This document shows positions 48,563-58,070 of a stretch of DNA of 64,000 nucleotides, in pieces. The stretch is from Pseudomonas pergaminensis. GTDB lineage: Bacteria; Pseudomonadota; Gammaproteobacteria; Pseudomonadales; Pseudomonadaceae. Position 1 is the stretch's first letter, and every line of letters begins with the position of its first letter. The stretch covers positions 868,001 to 932,000 of the forward strand of contig NZ_CP078013.2 in NCBI RefSeq assembly GCF_024112395.2, in the 5' to 3' direction. The notes beneath the pieces were generated by a model. The model did not search any database. It was not told where the DNA came from and worked only from the letters and a program-made list of their open reading frames with translations. Position numbers and translations under genes: made by a program.

Positions 48563-49672
48563 ATGGCAGAGCAACAGCAGGTAGTGATTGTCGGTGGCGG
48601 TGTCATCGGCTTGTTGACGGCGTTCAACCTGGCGACCAAAGGGCAAGCGGTGGTGCTATTGGAGCGCGCGGGGTTGGGGCAGGAATCTTCCTGGGCGGGC
48701 GGCGGCATTGTCTCGCCCCTCTATCCGTGGCGCTACAGCCCGGCAGTCACGGCGCTCGCCCATTGGTCCCAGGATTTTTATCCACAGTTGGCGGAGCGTC
48801 TGTTTGCTGCGACGGGCGTCGATCCGGAGGTTCACACCACAGGCCTGTACTGGCTGGACCTGGAGGATGAGGCCGAAGCCCTGGCGTGGGCCGCACGTGA
48901 GGGCCGCCCATTGAGCAAAGTCGACGTGTCGGCCGCCCATGACGCCGTTCCGGTGCTGGGCGGCGGGTACTCCCAGGCGATCTACATGGCCAACGTCGCC
49001 AATGTGCGCAACCCACGCTTGGTCAAATCCCTCAAGGCCGCACTGCTGGCGCTGCCTGGCGTAACCCTTCATGAGAAATGCGAAGTGACCGGGTTTGTTC
49101 TGGATGCTGGCAATGTCGTGGGCGTAAACACGGCTGATGGCCCGATCTTCGGCGATCAGGTTGTATTGGCGGCGGGCGCCTGGAGTGGTGAGTTGCTCGG
49201 CACATTAGGCCTGTCATTGCCGGTGGAGCCGGTCAAGGGCCAGATGATTTTGTACAAGTGCGCCTCGGACTTCCTGTCGAGCATGGTGCTGGCCAAGGGG
49301 CGCTATGCGATCCCGCGGCGTGACGGGCACATCCTGATCGGCAGTACCCTGGAGCACGAAGGTTTCGACAAGACCCCGACCCAGAACGCACTGGAAAGCC
49401 TCAAGGCATCAGCGGTGGAGCTGATTCCCGCCCTGGCGGACGCTGAAGTGGTGGGGCACTGGGCCGGACTGCGCCCCGGGTCTCCGGAAGGCATTCCGTA
49501 TATCGGCCAAGTGCCAGGCTTCAAGGGCTTGTGGCTCAACTGCGGGCATTACCGCAATGGCCTGGTGCTTGCGCCAGCCTCCTGCCAGTTGTTTACCGAT
49601 TTACTGCTGGCACGTGCGCCGATCATCGACCCGGCGCCGTATGCACCCGAAGGTCGGATCAACGCTGGATAG
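48563..49672 (+). CDS. thiO: Glycine oxidase ThiO
   Basis: An FAD enzyme that oxidises glycine to the imine used for the thiazole ring of thiamine. It has 369 residues from ATG 48563 (MAEQQQVVIVGGG); an ATG at 48560 is equivalent, and one at 48497, overlapping pilE, would add 22 residues not typical of the family. The FAD motif is VVIVGGGVIGLLTAFNLA, then LGQESSWAGGGIVSPLYPW and, near the C-terminus, GHWAGLRPGSPEGIPYIG and NCGHYRNGLVLAP. No thiamine riboswitch is evident upstream. Confidence 0.95.
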   Translation: MAEQQQVVIVGGGVIGLLTAFNLATKGQAVVLLERAGLGQESSWAGGGIVSPLYPWRYSPAVTALAHWSQDFYPQLAERLFAATGVDPEVHTTGLYWLDLEDEAEALAWAAREGRPLSKVDVSAAHDAVPVLGGGYSQAIYMANVANVRNPRLVKSLKAALLALPGVTLHEKCEVTGFVLDAGNVVGVNTADGPIFGDQVVLAAGAWSGELLGTLGLSLPVEPVKGQMILYKCASDFLSSMVLAKGRYAIPRRDGHILIGSTLEHEGFDKTPTQNALESLKASAVELIPALADAEVVGHWAGLRPGSPEGIPYIGQVPGFKGLWLNCGHYRNGLVLAPASCQLFTDLLLARAPIIDPAPYAPEGRINAG

Positions 49673-49892
49673 ACTTCGGCCCCTGCTCCAGATGGGCCTG
49701 GGTGCAATACCACTCTTGGCGCGAGCTTAGGGCGCGATCCTGCGGCAAGTGCACGCCGCAGTGGGCGCAGCGCACCATCAGGGCCGCGCCAGGCTCACTG
49801 GAGCGTTGCTGTTTGGCGGCCGGGCTTTTGAATTTGCGCCAGAACCATACTGCGGCGGCAATGACGGCAATCCAGAACAATAGACGAAGCAT
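49659..49892 (-). CDS. PP0621-family small membrane protein
   Basis: A 77-residue protein: one N-terminal membrane helix (LLFWIAVIAAAVWFWRKF), a basic linker, and a zinc-ribbon-like end with CAHCGVHLP and a later WYCTQAH. This matches the conserved Pseudomonas family named after PP0621. Function is unknown. Its 3' end overlaps thiO by 14 bases (convergent). Confidence 0.85.
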   Translation of the reverse strand: MLRLLFWIAVIAAAVWFWRKFKSPAAKQQRSSEPGAALMVRCAHCGVHLPQDRALSSRQEWYCTQAHLEQGPKSIQR

Positions 49893-49970
49893 GATGGGCA
49901 GTTTCTCGACAGGGAATGCGCCAGTTTAGCCAAGGACGTGCCAGGCGCACAGCGCAATGATACCGCCCAC

Positions 49971-49999
49971 AAAAAAGGAGCCTCGAAAGGCTCCTTTTT
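49971..49999 (-). terminator. Terminator after bamD
   Basis: A hairpin of AAAAAGGAGCCT with AGGCTCCTTTTT; the A and T runs make it usable in both directions. It lies 16 bases past the bamD stop. Confidence 0.88.
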
Positions 50000-50015
50000 G
50001 ATGACGCTGGTGCGA

Positions 50016-51041
50016 TCAGTCGAACACACCAAAGGTCATGTAGCTGAACCACGAGCGATCCTGGTTGTTGCCCAAGGCCTGCGGTTCTTCCTCTTCGATC
50101 ACGTCGCCGTTCTCGTCGTGGGGCTTGAGCTCCGAAGGAATGGCATCCTTGGCGTCCTGGTACTGCTTGATCACGTCCTGGTTGGCACGGGTTTCGCCCG
50201 GCGGCAGCGGTGGACGGGACTCGATCAGGCCCAGGGTGTACTTGCTCAGCCACGAACGGTTGTCGGCTTCGTCAACCTGAGGCACGAACTGGCCGTCTTT
50301 CAGGCTTGGGTGGTCCGGGTAGTTGAGCTTGAGGGTTTCCAGGCTGGTGCTGGCCAGCTCGTCCAGGTGCAGACGCTGGTAAGCCTCGGTCATCACCGCC
50401 AGGCCGTCACCCACGGATGGGGTTTCCTGGAAGTTCTCAACCACATAACGGCCACGGTTGGCGGCCGCTACGTAAGCCTGACGGGTCAGGTAGTAGTGGG
50501 CCACGTGGATCTCGTAGGACGCCAGCAGGTTGCGCAGGTAGATCATGCGCTGCTTGGCGTCCGGCGCGTAGCGGCTGTTGGGGTAGCGGCTGGTCAGCTG
50601 GGCGAACTCGTTGTAGGAGTCGCGGGCGGCACCTGGGTCACGCTTGGTCATGTCCAGCGGCAGGAAGCGCGCCAGCAGGCCGACGTCCTGGTCGAACGAG
50701 GTCAGGCCCTTCATGTAGTAGGCGTAGTCCACGTTCGGGTGCTGCGGGTGCAGGCGGATGAAACGCTCGGCGGCGGACTTGGCAGCTTCCGGCTCGGCGT
50801 TCTTGTAGTTGGCGTAAATCAGCTCGAGCTGGGCCTGGTCGGCGTAGCGCCCGAACGGATAGCGCGACTCCAGTGCCTTCAGCTTCGCTGTGGCGCTGGT
50901 GTAGCTATTATTGTCCAAGTCTTTCTGAGCCAGTTGATACAACTCGACTTCGCTCAGGTTTTCGTCGACGACTTCCTTTGTTGACGAGCAAGCAGCAGTC
51001 ATGGCGAGGATGGCGATCAGCAGCAGGTGTTTCACTTGCAT
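50016..51041 (-). CDS. bamD: Outer membrane assembly lipoprotein BamD
   Basis: An essential component of the BAM complex that folds beta-barrel proteins. The 341-residue precursor has a lipobox TAAC (residues 15-18) and then the TPR-like repeats of the YfiO/ComL family ([30 protein letters not shown] near residue 36). It has a longer acidic C-terminus than the E. coli protein ([14 protein letters not shown]). ATG 51041 gives the signal peptide; the frame to 51125 is leader. It is divergent from rluD, a conserved pair. Confidence 0.95.
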   Translation of the reverse strand: MQVKHLLLIAILAMTAACSSTKEVVDENLSEVELYQLAQKDLDNNSYTSATAKLKALESRYPFGRYADQAQLELIYANYKNAEPEAAKSAAERFIRLHPQHPNVDYAYYMKGLTSFDQDVGLLARFLPLDMTKRDPGAARDSYNEFAQLTSRYPNSRYAPDAKQRMIYLRNLLASYEIHVAHYYLTRQAYVAAANRGRYVVENFQETPSVGDGLAVMTEAYQRLHLDELASTSLETLKLNYPDHPSLKDGQFVPQVDEADNRSWLSKYTLGLIESRPPLPPGETRANQDVIKQYQDAKDAIPSELKPHDENGDVIEEEEPQALGNNQDRSWFSYMTFGVFD

Positions 51042-51190
51042 GGCGGCTTGCGTCCCTATGACGGCCGCTGTCTTGGGCGGGGCCGTCCTGTTATGATGAG
51101 CGCCCCGTTGAAAGCCTCGGGGCAAAAGACGCCGTATTTAACCACAAGCGCGCAGCCGAAACCAAAGGCTGTGCCACGCCTAGTCTGAGC

Positions 51191-52153
51191 ATGTCCGATA
51201 AAATTGAACTTCGCGCAGAGGTGCCGTCCGAATTGGGCGGCCAACGCCTCGATCAAGTCGCCGCACAATTATTCGCTGAGCACTCGCGCTCGCGCCTTTC
51301 CGCCTGGATCAAAGACGGCCGCCTGACTGTGGATGGAGCGGTTATCCGCCCGCGAGACATAGTCCATGGCGGTGCGATTCTTGAGCTGACTGCCGAGCAG
51401 GAAGCCCAGGGAGAATGGGTTGCCCAGGACATCGAGCTGGATATCGTCTATGAAGACGACGACATCCTGGTCATCAACAAACCCGCGGGCCTGGTGGTTC
51501 ACCCGGCAGCCGGGCACGCTGATGGCACCTTGCTCAATGCCCTGTTGCATCACGTGCCGGACATCATCAACGTCCCGCGCTGCGGCATCGTGCACCGTCT
51601 GGACAAGGACACCACCGGCTTGATGGTGGTGGCCAAGACCATTCAGGCGCAGACGCAGCTGGTCACACAATTGCAAAGCCGCAGCGTCAGCCGGATCTAC
51701 GAGTGCATCGTGATCGGCGTAGTCGTGGCCGGTGGCAAGATCAACGCGCCGATCGGTCGTCACGGCCAGCAGCGCCAGCGTATGGCGGTGATGGAAGGCG
51801 GCAAGCAGGCCGTGAGCCACTACCGTGTACTCGAGCGTTTCCGCTCCCACACCCACGTGCGGGTCAAGCTGGAAACCGGGCGTACCCACCAGATTCGCGT
51901 GCACATGGCGCACATCAACTTCCCGTTGGTCGGAGATCCGGCCTACGGCGGTCGCTTCCGTATTCCGCCGGCGGCCAGTGCAACCATGGTTGATTCACTG
52001 AAAAACTTCCCGCGCCAGGCACTGCATGCACGTTTCCTGGAACTGGATCATCCGACGAGCGGTAAGCGGATGAGCTGGGAATCGCCTCTGCCGGACGACC
52101 TGGTCTGGTTGTTGTCGCTGCTCAAGCAGGATCGCGAGGCGTTTGTCGGGTGA
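51191..52153 (+). CDS. rluD: 23S rRNA pseudouridine synthase RluD
   Basis: Makes the pseudouridines in helix 69 of 23S rRNA (positions 1911, 1915 and 1917 in E. coli). It has 320 residues: an N-terminal S4 domain (QRLDQVAAQLFAEHSRSRLSAWIKDGRLTV) and a catalytic domain with the Asp motif GIVHRLDKDTTGLMVVAK. The ATG is at 51191. Its end overlaps pgeF by 4 bases. Confidence 0.95.
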   Translation: MSDKIELRAEVPSELGGQRLDQVAAQLFAEHSRSRLSAWIKDGRLTVDGAVIRPRDIVHGGAILELTAEQEAQGEWVAQDIELDIVYEDDDILVINKPAGLVVHPAAGHADGTLLNALLHHVPDIINVPRCGIVHRLDKDTTGLMVVAKTIQAQTQLVTQLQSRSVSRIYECIVIGVVVAGGKINAPIGRHGQQRQRMAVMEGGKQAVSHYRVLERFRSHTHVRVKLETGRTHQIRVHMAHINFPLVGDPAYGGRFRIPPAASATMVDSLKNFPRQALHARFLELDHPTSGKRMSWESPLPDDLVWLLSLLKQDREAFVG

Positions 52154-52875
52154 ATGACTGGCTGATTCCTGACTGGCCCGCGCCGGCTCAGGTGAAGGCC
52201 TGTGTCACCACCCGTGCGGGCGGCGTCAGCCTGGCGCCGTTCGACAGCCTCAATTTGGGTGATCATGTCGAGGACCGCCTGGAGGCCGTGCTCGAAAATC
52301 GTCGCCGCCTGACCACGGCCTTCGATATCCAGCCAGCCTGGCTGCGCCAGGTCCATGGCGTGACCGTGGTCGAGGCCGACCCTGGCCGCACTGCCGAAGC
52401 CGATGGCAGCTGGACCAGCACCCCAGGCATCGCCTGCACATCCATGACTGCCGATTGCCTGCCCGCGTTGTTCTGCAACCGTGCAGGCACACGCGTGGCG
52501 GCGGCCCATGCCGGTTGGCGTGGCCTGGCGGCGGGCGTGTTGGAGGCGACTCTAGAAAGCCTCGACGCCGACGCTGGCGACGTGTTGGTGTGGCTCGGTC
52601 CGGCGATTGGCCCGCAAGCCTTTGAAGTCGGCCCGGAAGTGCGTGAAGTCTTCATGCAGCAACTGCCGACCACCGTCGAAGCCTTTGTACCGAGTCGCAA
52701 TCCGGGCAAGTTCATGGCTGACATCTATAAGCTCGCGCGCCTGCGCCTGGCTGCGTGCGGTGTGACTGCCGTGTATGGCGGCGGTTTCTGCACGGTGACC
52801 GACCCGCGCTTCTTTTCCTACCGGCGCAGCCCCCGCACCGGACGTTTTGCCTCCCTTATCTGGCTCGAGCGCTAG
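52150..52875 (+). CDS. pgeF: Peptidoglycan editing factor PgeF (YfiH, laccase-domain)
   Basis: A 241-residue multicopper-oxidase-like (DUF152) protein. Family motifs are RQVHGVTVVEAD, TADCLPALFCN, AAAHAGWRGLAAGVLE and a C-terminal GGGFCTVTD. Relatives have been described as purine nucleoside phosphorylases and as factors limiting misincorporation in peptidoglycan. The start is GTG at 52150, overlapping the rluD stop (GTGA). rluD-pgeF-clpB is the conserved order. Confidence 0.92.
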   Translation: MNDWLIPDWPAPAQVKACVTTRAGGVSLAPFDSLNLGDHVEDRLEAVLENRRRLTTAFDIQPAWLRQVHGVTVVEADPGRTAEADGSWTSTPGIACTSMTADCLPALFCNRAGTRVAAAHAGWRGLAAGVLEATLESLDADAGDVLVWLGPAIGPQAFEVGPEVREVFMQQLPTTVEAFVPSRNPGKFMADIYKLARLRLAACGVTAVYGGGFCTVTDPRFFSYRRSPRTGRFASLIWLER

Positions 52876-52921
52876 ACTCTCCTGACCTGGGTCAACACTG
52901 ACGCACATCAAGCATCTGTCG

Positions 52922-52949
52922 CTTGAATCTTCCAGAATCCACCCCATCT
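52922..52949 (+). promoter_or_regulatory. Sigma-32 heat-shock promoter of clpB
   Basis: CTTGAA at 52922-52927 and CCCCATCT at 52942-52949 are separated by 14 bases, a near-perfect match to the sigma-32 consensus. It lies about 75 bases upstream of the clpB ATG. Confidence 0.92.
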
Positions 52950-53023
52950 ATAGGGGTATCTGGCAGGTTTCTTCATTCAGGATGTGTTTACTAGCTCCGG
53001 CCTGCTCAAAAGGAAGGTGACTA

Positions 53024-55588
53024 ATGCGTATTGATCGTTTAACCAGCAAATTACAGTTGGCACTGTCTGACTCTCAATCTTTGGCGGTGGGTCTCGACCA
53101 CCCGGCCATCGAGCCTGCGCACTTGATGCAGGCGCTGCTGGAACAGCAAGGTGGTTCAATCAAGCCCTTGCTGATGCAGGTGGGCTTCGACGTCAACAGC
53201 CTGCGCAAGGAGTTGAGCAAAGAGCTCGACCAATTGCCGAAAATCCAAAACCCAACCGGCGACGTGAACATGTCGCAGGACTTGGCGCGTCTGCTTAACC
53301 AGGCCGATCGCCTGGCCCAACAGAAGGGTGACCAGTTCATCTCCAGCGAACTGGTGCTGCTCGCCGCCATGGACGAGAACAGCAAGCTCGGCAAGTTGTT
53401 GCTGGGCCAGGGCGTGAGCAAGAAAGCCCTGGAAAATGCCATCAACAACCTGCGTGGCGGCGACGCGGTGAACGACCCCAACCATGAGGAGTCGCGCCAG
53501 GCCCTGGATAAATACACCGTCGACCTGACCAAGCGTGCCGAAGAGGGCAAGCTTGACCCGGTGATCGGCCGTGACGATGAAATCCGTCGCACCATCCAGG
53601 TACTGCAACGTCGCACCAAGAACAACCCGGTACTGATCGGCGAACCTGGTGTGGGTAAAACCGCGATCGCCGAAGGCCTGGCCCAGCGCATCATCAATGG
53701 TGAAGTGCCGGATGGCCTTAAAGGCAAGCGTCTGCTGTCCCTGGACATGGGGTCGTTGATCGCCGGCGCCAAGTTCCGCGGCGAGTTCGAAGAACGCCTG
53801 AAATCCCTGCTCAATGAACTGTCGAAGCAGGAAGGGCAGATCATTCTGTTTATCGACGAGCTGCACACCATGGTCGGCGCCGGTAAAGGCGAAGGCTCGA
53901 TGGACGCCGGTAACATGCTCAAGCCTGCCCTGGCGCGGGGTGAGTTGCACTGCGTCGGTGCTACTACGCTCAACGAATACCGCCAGTACATTGAAAAGGA
54001 CGCGGCCCTTGAGCGTCGCTTCCAGAAAGTGCTGGTGGAAGAGCCGAGCGAAGAAGACACCATCGCGATCCTGCGTGGCTTGAAAGAGCGTTATGAGGTC
54101 CACCACAAGGTGGCGATCACCGACGGCGCGATCATTGCGGCGGCTAAATTGAGCCATCGCTATATCACTGACCGTCAATTGCCCGACAAGGCCATCGACT
54201 TGATCGACGAAGCGGCCAGCCGTATCCGCATGGAAATCGACTCCAAGCCGGAAGTGCTCGACCGTCTGGATCGGCGCCTGATCCAACTGAAAGTCGAGTC
54301 CCAGGCCCTGAAGAAAGAAGAAGACGACGCGGCGAAGAAACGCCTGGAAAAACTCCAGGAAGAAATCGTCCGCCTGGAACGTGAGTATTCGGACCTGGAA
54401 GAAATCTGGACCTCGGAAAAAGCCGAAGTGCAGGGCTCGGCCCAGATCCAGCAAAAGATCGAGCAGTCGCGCCAGGAACTCGAAGCTGCCCGCCGTAAAG
54501 GCGACCTGAACCGCATGGCTGAGTTGCAGTACGGGGTGATCCCGGACCTGGAACGCAGCCTGCAGATGGTCGACCAGCATGGCAAGCCTGAGAACCAGTT
54601 GCTGCGCAGCAAGGTGACGGAGGAAGAAATTGCCGAAGTCGTCTCTAAATGGACCGGCATTCCCGTGTCGAAAATGCTTGAAGGCGAACGCGACAAGCTG
54701 CTGAAGATGGAACACCTGCTGCATCAGCGTGTGATCGGTCAGGAAGAGGCCGTGGTGGCCGTCTCCAACGCGGTACGGCGTTCGCGGGCCGGGTTGTCCG
54801 ATCCGAACCGTCCGAGTGGCTCGTTCATGTTCCTCGGCCCGACCGGTGTGGGTAAGACCGAGCTGTGCAAGGCTTTGGCCGAGTTCCTCTTTGATACTGA
54901 AGAGGCCATGGTGCGGATTGATATGTCCGAATTCATGGAGAAACATTCGGTGGCTCGCTTGATCGGTGCGCCACCAGGCTATGTGGGCTACGAGGAAGGC
55001 GGTTACCTGACCGAAGCCGTGCGGCGTAAGCCTTACTCGGTGATCCTGCTGGATGAGGTCGAGAAGGCGCACCCGGATGTGTTCAACATCCTGTTGCAAG
55101 TGCTAGAGGACGGCCGCCTGACCGACAGCCATGGGCGTACCGTGGATTTCCGCAATACGGTGATCGTGATGACCTCCAACCTGGGCTCGGCGCAGATCCA
55201 GGAGCTGGTGGGGGATCGTGAAGCCCAGCGTGCGGCGGTGATGGATGCACTGACCTCGCATTTCCGCCCGGAATTCATCAACCGGGTCGACGAAGTGGTG
55301 ATCTTCGAGCCGTTGGCGCGGGATCAGATCGCGGGCATTACCGAGATCCAGTTGGGTCGTCTGCGTGGCCGCCTGACCGAGCGTGAGCTGTCGCTGGAGC
55401 TGAGCCGCGAGGCGTTGGACAAGCTGATCGCTGTGGGTTACGACCCGGTGTATGGCGCACGGCCGTTGAAACGTGCGATCCAGCGCTGGATCGAGAACCC
55501 GCTGGCCCAGTTGATCCTGTCGGGCAGCTTCATGCCTGGCACCAGCGTGACAGCGACGGTGGAAAACGACGAAATCGTCTTCCACTGA
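53024..55588 (+). CDS. clpB: ATP-dependent disaggregase ClpB
   Basis: A Hsp100 chaperone that rescues aggregated proteins together with DnaK. It has 854 residues. Clp_N repeats occupy about 1-145; the first AAA+ domain has Walker A GEPGVGKT near 206; a long coiled-coil middle domain (about 410-525, rich in Lys/Glu) marks ClpB rather than ClpA; the second AAA+ domain has GPTGVGKT near 605. ATG 53024 has AAGGAAGGTG upstream. A sigma-32 promoter precedes it and a terminator follows. Confidence 0.98.
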   Translation: MRIDRLTSKLQLALSDSQSLAVGLDHPAIEPAHLMQALLEQQGGSIKPLLMQVGFDVNSLRKELSKELDQLPKIQNPTGDVNMSQDLARLLNQADRLAQQKGDQFISSELVLLAAMDENSKLGKLLLGQGVSKKALENAINNLRGGDAVNDPNHEESRQALDKYTVDLTKRAEEGKLDPVIGRDDEIRRTIQVLQRRTKNNPVLIGEPGVGKTAIAEGLAQRIINGEVPDGLKGKRLLSLDMGSLIAGAKFRGEFEERLKSLLNELSKQEGQIILFIDELHTMVGAGKGEGSMDAGNMLKPALARGELHCVGATTLNEYRQYIEKDAALERRFQKVLVEEPSEEDTIAILRGLKERYEVHHKVAITDGAIIAAAKLSHRYITDRQLPDKAIDLIDEAASRIRMEIDSKPEVLDRLDRRLIQLKVESQALKKEEDDAAKKRLEKLQEEIVRLEREYSDLEEIWTSEKAEVQGSAQIQQKIEQSRQELEAARRKGDLNRMAELQYGVIPDLERSLQMVDQHGKPENQLLRSKVTEEEIAEVVSKWTGIPVSKMLEGERDKLLKMEHLLHQRVIGQEEAVVAVSNAVRRSRAGLSDPNRPSGSFMFLGPTGVGKTELCKALAEFLFDTEEAMVRIDMSEFMEKHSVARLIGAPPGYVGYEEGGYLTEAVRRKPYSVILLDEVEKAHPDVFNILLQVLEDGRLTDSHGRTVDFRNTVIVMTSNLGSAQIQELVGDREAQRAAVMDALTSHFRPEFINRVDEVVIFEPLARDQIAGITEIQLGRLRGRLTERELSLELSREALDKLIAVGYDPVYGARPLKRAIQRWIENPLAQLILSGSFMPGTSVTATVENDEIVFH

Positions 55589-55612
55589 GCCCTGGCAGCA
55601 GGGTGACAAGAG

Positions 55613-55641
55613 AAGGCCCCGCATTGCGGGGCCTTTTTTTT
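55613..55641 (+). terminator. Terminator after clpB
   Basis: A stem of AAGGCCCCGC with GCGGGGCCTT around a short loop, followed by eight T residues. The stretch 55642-55773 beyond it has no gene; I note only a small TTTCTTC/GAAGAAA hairpin near 55709-55730. Confidence 0.92.
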
Positions 55642-55773
55642 CGATAGGGCGTTGAACTGTAAGGCAAAGGCTTGTAAAGTGCGCCCCGCAGCAACGTCAG
55701 CCCACGGGTTTCTTCTCCCCAAGAAGAAATCAGAAACAAGCGCAAATCATTGTCTTAAAAGCAATTTAAAGGG

Positions 55774-55809
55774 TTGACAGGGGTTTTTAAGATTGTAGAA
55801 TAGCGCGCC
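55774..55809 (+). promoter_or_regulatory. Strong sigma-70 promoter of the tRNA cluster
   Basis: TTGACA (55774-55779) and TAGAAT (55796-55801) are separated by 16 bases. A GC-rich discriminator AGCGCGCC (55802-55809) follows, typical of stringently controlled stable-RNA promoters. It lies 80 bases upstream of tRNA-Asn. Confidence 0.88.
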
Positions 55810-55888
55810 TCAGAGACATGAACGTAGCGATACGGGCAAGTCGAAGAGAAGGTAGTAAGCAACAACGTAGTACTTTGAAATATGTAGT

Positions 55889-55964
55889 TCCGTGATAGCT
55901 CAGTCGGTAGAGCAAATGACTGTTAATCATTGGGTCCCAGGTTCGAGTCCTGGTCACGGAGCCA
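55889..55964 (+). tRNA. tRNA-Asn (anticodon GTT)
   Basis: A 76-base cloverleaf: acceptor TCCGTGA with TCACGGA, anticodon loop CTGTTAA (anticodon GTT), T loop TTCGAGT, discriminator G, encoded CCA. Confidence 0.97.
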
Positions 55965-55974
55965 ATTTCAATAT

Positions 55975-56051
55975 CGGGGTATAGCGCAGTCCGGTAGCGC
56001 GCCTGCTTTGGGAGCAGGATGTCGGGAGTTCGAATCCCCCTACCCCGACCA
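55975..56051 (+). tRNA. tRNA-Pro (anticodon TGG), copy 1
   Basis: A 77-base cloverleaf: acceptor CGGGGTA with TACCCCG, anticodon loop TTTGGGA (anticodon TGG), encoded CCA. The T stem is GGGAG facing CCCCC, which leaves an A-C mismatch at the 52-62 position. Confidence 0.95.
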
Positions 56052-56056
56052 TATTT

Positions 56057-56132
56057 GGGTCGTTAGCTCAGTTGGTAGAGCAGTTGGCTTTTAACCAATT
56101 GGTCGTAGGTTCGAATCCCACACGACCCACCA
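56057..56132 (+). tRNA. tRNA-Lys (anticodon TTT)
   Basis: A 76-base cloverleaf: acceptor GGGTCGT with ACGACCC, anticodon loop CTTTTAA (anticodon TTT), T loop TTCGAAT, discriminator A, encoded CCA. Confidence 0.97.
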
Positions 56133-56196
56133 TTTTTGAGACCAGTTAACGCTGGAATCGAATCTTAAGATCAGAGGCCAAAAGCGCTGATCGAAG

Positions 56197-56224
56197 AAGG
56201 CGACTGAAAGGTCGCCTTTTTTTT
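56197..56224 (+). terminator. Terminator between tRNA-Lys and the second tRNA-Pro
   Basis: An 8-bp stem (AAGGCGAC with GTCGCCTT, loop TGAAAG) followed by T residues, ending two bases before the second tRNA-Pro. Confidence 0.88.
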
Positions 56225-56226
56225 AC

Positions 56227-56303
56227 CGGGGTATAGCGCAGTCCGGTAGCGCGCCTGCTTTGGGAGCAGGATGTCAGGAGTTCGAATCCCCTTACCCCGA
56301 CCA
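56227..56303 (+). tRNA. tRNA-Pro (anticodon TGG), copy 2
   Basis: A 77-base near-identical copy of the tRNA at 55975. It differs in the T arm: AGGAG facing CCCCT, so the outer 49-65 pair changes from G-C to A-T with pairing kept, while the A-C mismatch at 52-62 stays. It lies directly behind a terminator and has no visible promoter of its own. Confidence 0.93.
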
Positions 56304-56310
56304 TATTAAA

Positions 56311-56344
56311 AATCCTCGTATCGAAAGATACGGGGATTTTTTTT
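56311..56344 (+). terminator. Terminator after the second tRNA-Pro
   Basis: A 12-bp stem with a GAAA tetraloop (AATCCTCGTATC with GATACGGGGATT, one G-T pair) followed by eight T residues. Confidence 0.92.
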
Positions 56345-56376
56345 GTGCACGCAAATCTGACTCACCGCAAAACGAA

Positions 56377-56454
56377 TGTGGGAGCGGGCTTGCTCGCGAA
56401 AGCGGTAGATGTACTGACTGATACACCGCTTTCGCGAGCAAGCCCGCTCCCACA
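56377..56454 (+). repeat. REPIN, GCGGGCTTGCTCGC type
   Basis: An inverted REP pair (TGTGGGAGCGGGCTTGCTCG ... reverse complement) with a spacer of about 20 bases, between the tRNA cluster and ndh. Confidence 0.92.
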
Positions 56455-56483
56455 TTGACCAAGTCCCATCCGGGACCGTGTTG

Positions 56484-57782
56484 TTAGTGCAGTTTGAGGC
56501 GCGGCTCGGTGCCGCGCCCGATCTTGCTCCCCAGCATCAGCATCGCCGTGCGGAAGACCCCATACAGCGCCATCTGGTGCATGCGGTACAGCGACACGTA
56601 GAACATTCGCGCCAGCCAACCTTCCAGCATCACGCTGCCGGTGAGGTTGCCCATCAAGTTACCCACCGCCGAGAACCGCGACAGCGAGATCAACGAGCCG
56701 TAGTCGGTGTACTTGTAGGTCGGCAGGTCCTTGCCCTCGATGCGCAGCTTCAGCGACTTGGCCAGCAACGATGCCTGCTGGTGAGCCGCCTGGGCACGTG
56801 GCGGCACGTTGCGATCAGTGCCCGGTTGCGGACAGGCGGCACAATCGCCAAACGCGAAGATGTTTTCGTCGCGGGTGGTTTGCAGTGTTGGCAATACCTG
56901 CAGCTGATTGATGCGGTTGGTTTCCAGGCCATCGATATCCTTGAGGAAACCTGGCGCGCGAATGCCGGCCGCCCACACCTTGAGACTGGCGGGGATGACC
57001 TGGCCGCTGCTGGTGATCAGCGCATCGGCAGTCACTTCGCTGACCGCCGAATTGGTCAGTACCGTCACACCGAGCTTTTCCAGGGTTTTATGCACCGGCA
57101 CGCCGATACGCTCCGGCAGGGCAGGCAGTACCCGTGGGCCGGCTTCGATCAGGGTGATGTGCATGTTTTCCGGCTTGATGCGGTCCAGGCCGTAAGCGGC
57201 CAACTCGTGGGCGGCGTTATGCAGTTCGGCGGCCAGTTCGACCCCAGTGGCACCCGCGCCGACGATGGCAACGCTGATTTTTTCCACCACATCGGTCTGC
57301 CCGGCATGGGCGCGCAAGTAGTGATTGAGCAACTGCTGGTGAAAGCGCTCGGCCTGCTTGCGGGTGTCGAGGAACAGGCAGTGCTGCGCGGCGCCTTCGG
57401 TGCCGAAGTCATTGGTGGTGCTGCCGACCGCAATCACCAGGCTGTCATAGCCCAGCACGCGCGCCGGCACCAGTTCACGGCCTTCTTCGTCGAGGGTGGC
57501 GGCCAGCTGGATCTTCTTCTGTTCACGGTCGAGCCCGCTCATGCGCCCCAGTTGGAACTCGAAGTGGTTCCATTTGGCCTGGGCGACATAATTGAGTTCA
57601 TCTTCCGAGGAGTTCAGCGAGCCGGCTGCCACTTCGTGCAGCAGGGGCTTCCAGATATGGGTCAGGTTGGCGTCCACCAGCGTGATGCTGGCGGTGCCGC
57701 GCTTGCCCAGAGTCTTACCCAGGCGGGTAGCCAACTCCAGGCCGCCGGCGCCGCCGCCGACGATAATAATACGATGGGTCAT
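56484..57782 (-). CDS. ndh: Type II NADH dehydrogenase
   Basis: A single-subunit, non-proton-pumping NADH:quinone oxidoreductase on the inner membrane. It has 432 residues. Two nucleotide folds are visible: FAD motif IIIVGGGAGGLELATRLG at the N-terminus and NADH motif VAIVGAGATGVELAAEL near residue 170. FAFGDCAACPQPG closes the FAD site. The C-terminal amphipathic helix region (GWLARMFYVSLYRMHQMALYG) should hold it to the membrane. ATG 57782 is preferred over an extension to 57797. Confidence 0.95.
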   Translation of the reverse strand: MTHRIIIVGGGAGGLELATRLGKTLGKRGTASITLVDANLTHIWKPLLHEVAAGSLNSSEDELNYVAQAKWNHFEFQLGRMSGLDREQKKIQLAATLDEEGRELVPARVLGYDSLVIAVGSTTNDFGTEGAAQHCLFLDTRKQAERFHQQLLNHYLRAHAGQTDVVEKISVAIVGAGATGVELAAELHNAAHELAAYGLDRIKPENMHITLIEAGPRVLPALPERIGVPVHKTLEKLGVTVLTNSAVSEVTADALITSSGQVIPASLKVWAAGIRAPGFLKDIDGLETNRINQLQVLPTLQTTRDENIFAFGDCAACPQPGTDRNVPPRAQAAHQQASLLAKSLKLRIEGKDLPTYKYTDYGSLISLSRFSAVGNLMGNLTGSVMLEGWLARMFYVSLYRMHQMALYGVFRTAMLMLGSKIGRGTEPRLKLH

Positions 57783-57842
57783 GGGGATATCTCGCAAGGC
57801 TAAAAGAAATCGGAGCAGTTACCCCCGCGAGCGCCAGGCAGC

Positions 57843-58016
57843 TCATAGCGTCAGGTAACTCAAAAGTCGGCTCAGCAAGCCGAGACCGATCACCACTACC
57901 AGCACCACACCAAGGAGCAGCCACGGCCGGAAAGGCTTGCGCTCGACTCGGTTCTGGGAGAGTTGCAGGTACTCTTCGACATGCTGTTGGTCATCGGGGT
58001 TCAGGCGGCTGGTCAT
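57843..58016 (-). CDS. DUF3094 small membrane protein
   Basis: A 57-residue protein (MTSRLNPDDQQHVEEYLQL...) with a polar N-terminus and one C-terminal membrane helix (PWLLLGVVLVVVIGLGLLSRLL). It matches the DUF3094 family of Pseudomonas and relatives. ATG 58016 gives the family start. It lies 60 bases upstream of ndh on the same strand. Function is unknown. Confidence 0.87.
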   Translation of the reverse strand: MTSRLNPDDQQHVEEYLQLSQNRVERKPFRPWLLLGVVLVVVIGLGLLSRLLSYLTL

Positions 58017-58070
58017 AAAGGCCTCGTCAGGTAGACGTTGCAAAAGGGCGCCACGTTACAGTCCGGGGGC

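Noticed and set aside
53156..55099. 647-residue open frame antisense to clpB
   Set aside because: Shadow of clpB; no start signal or domain.
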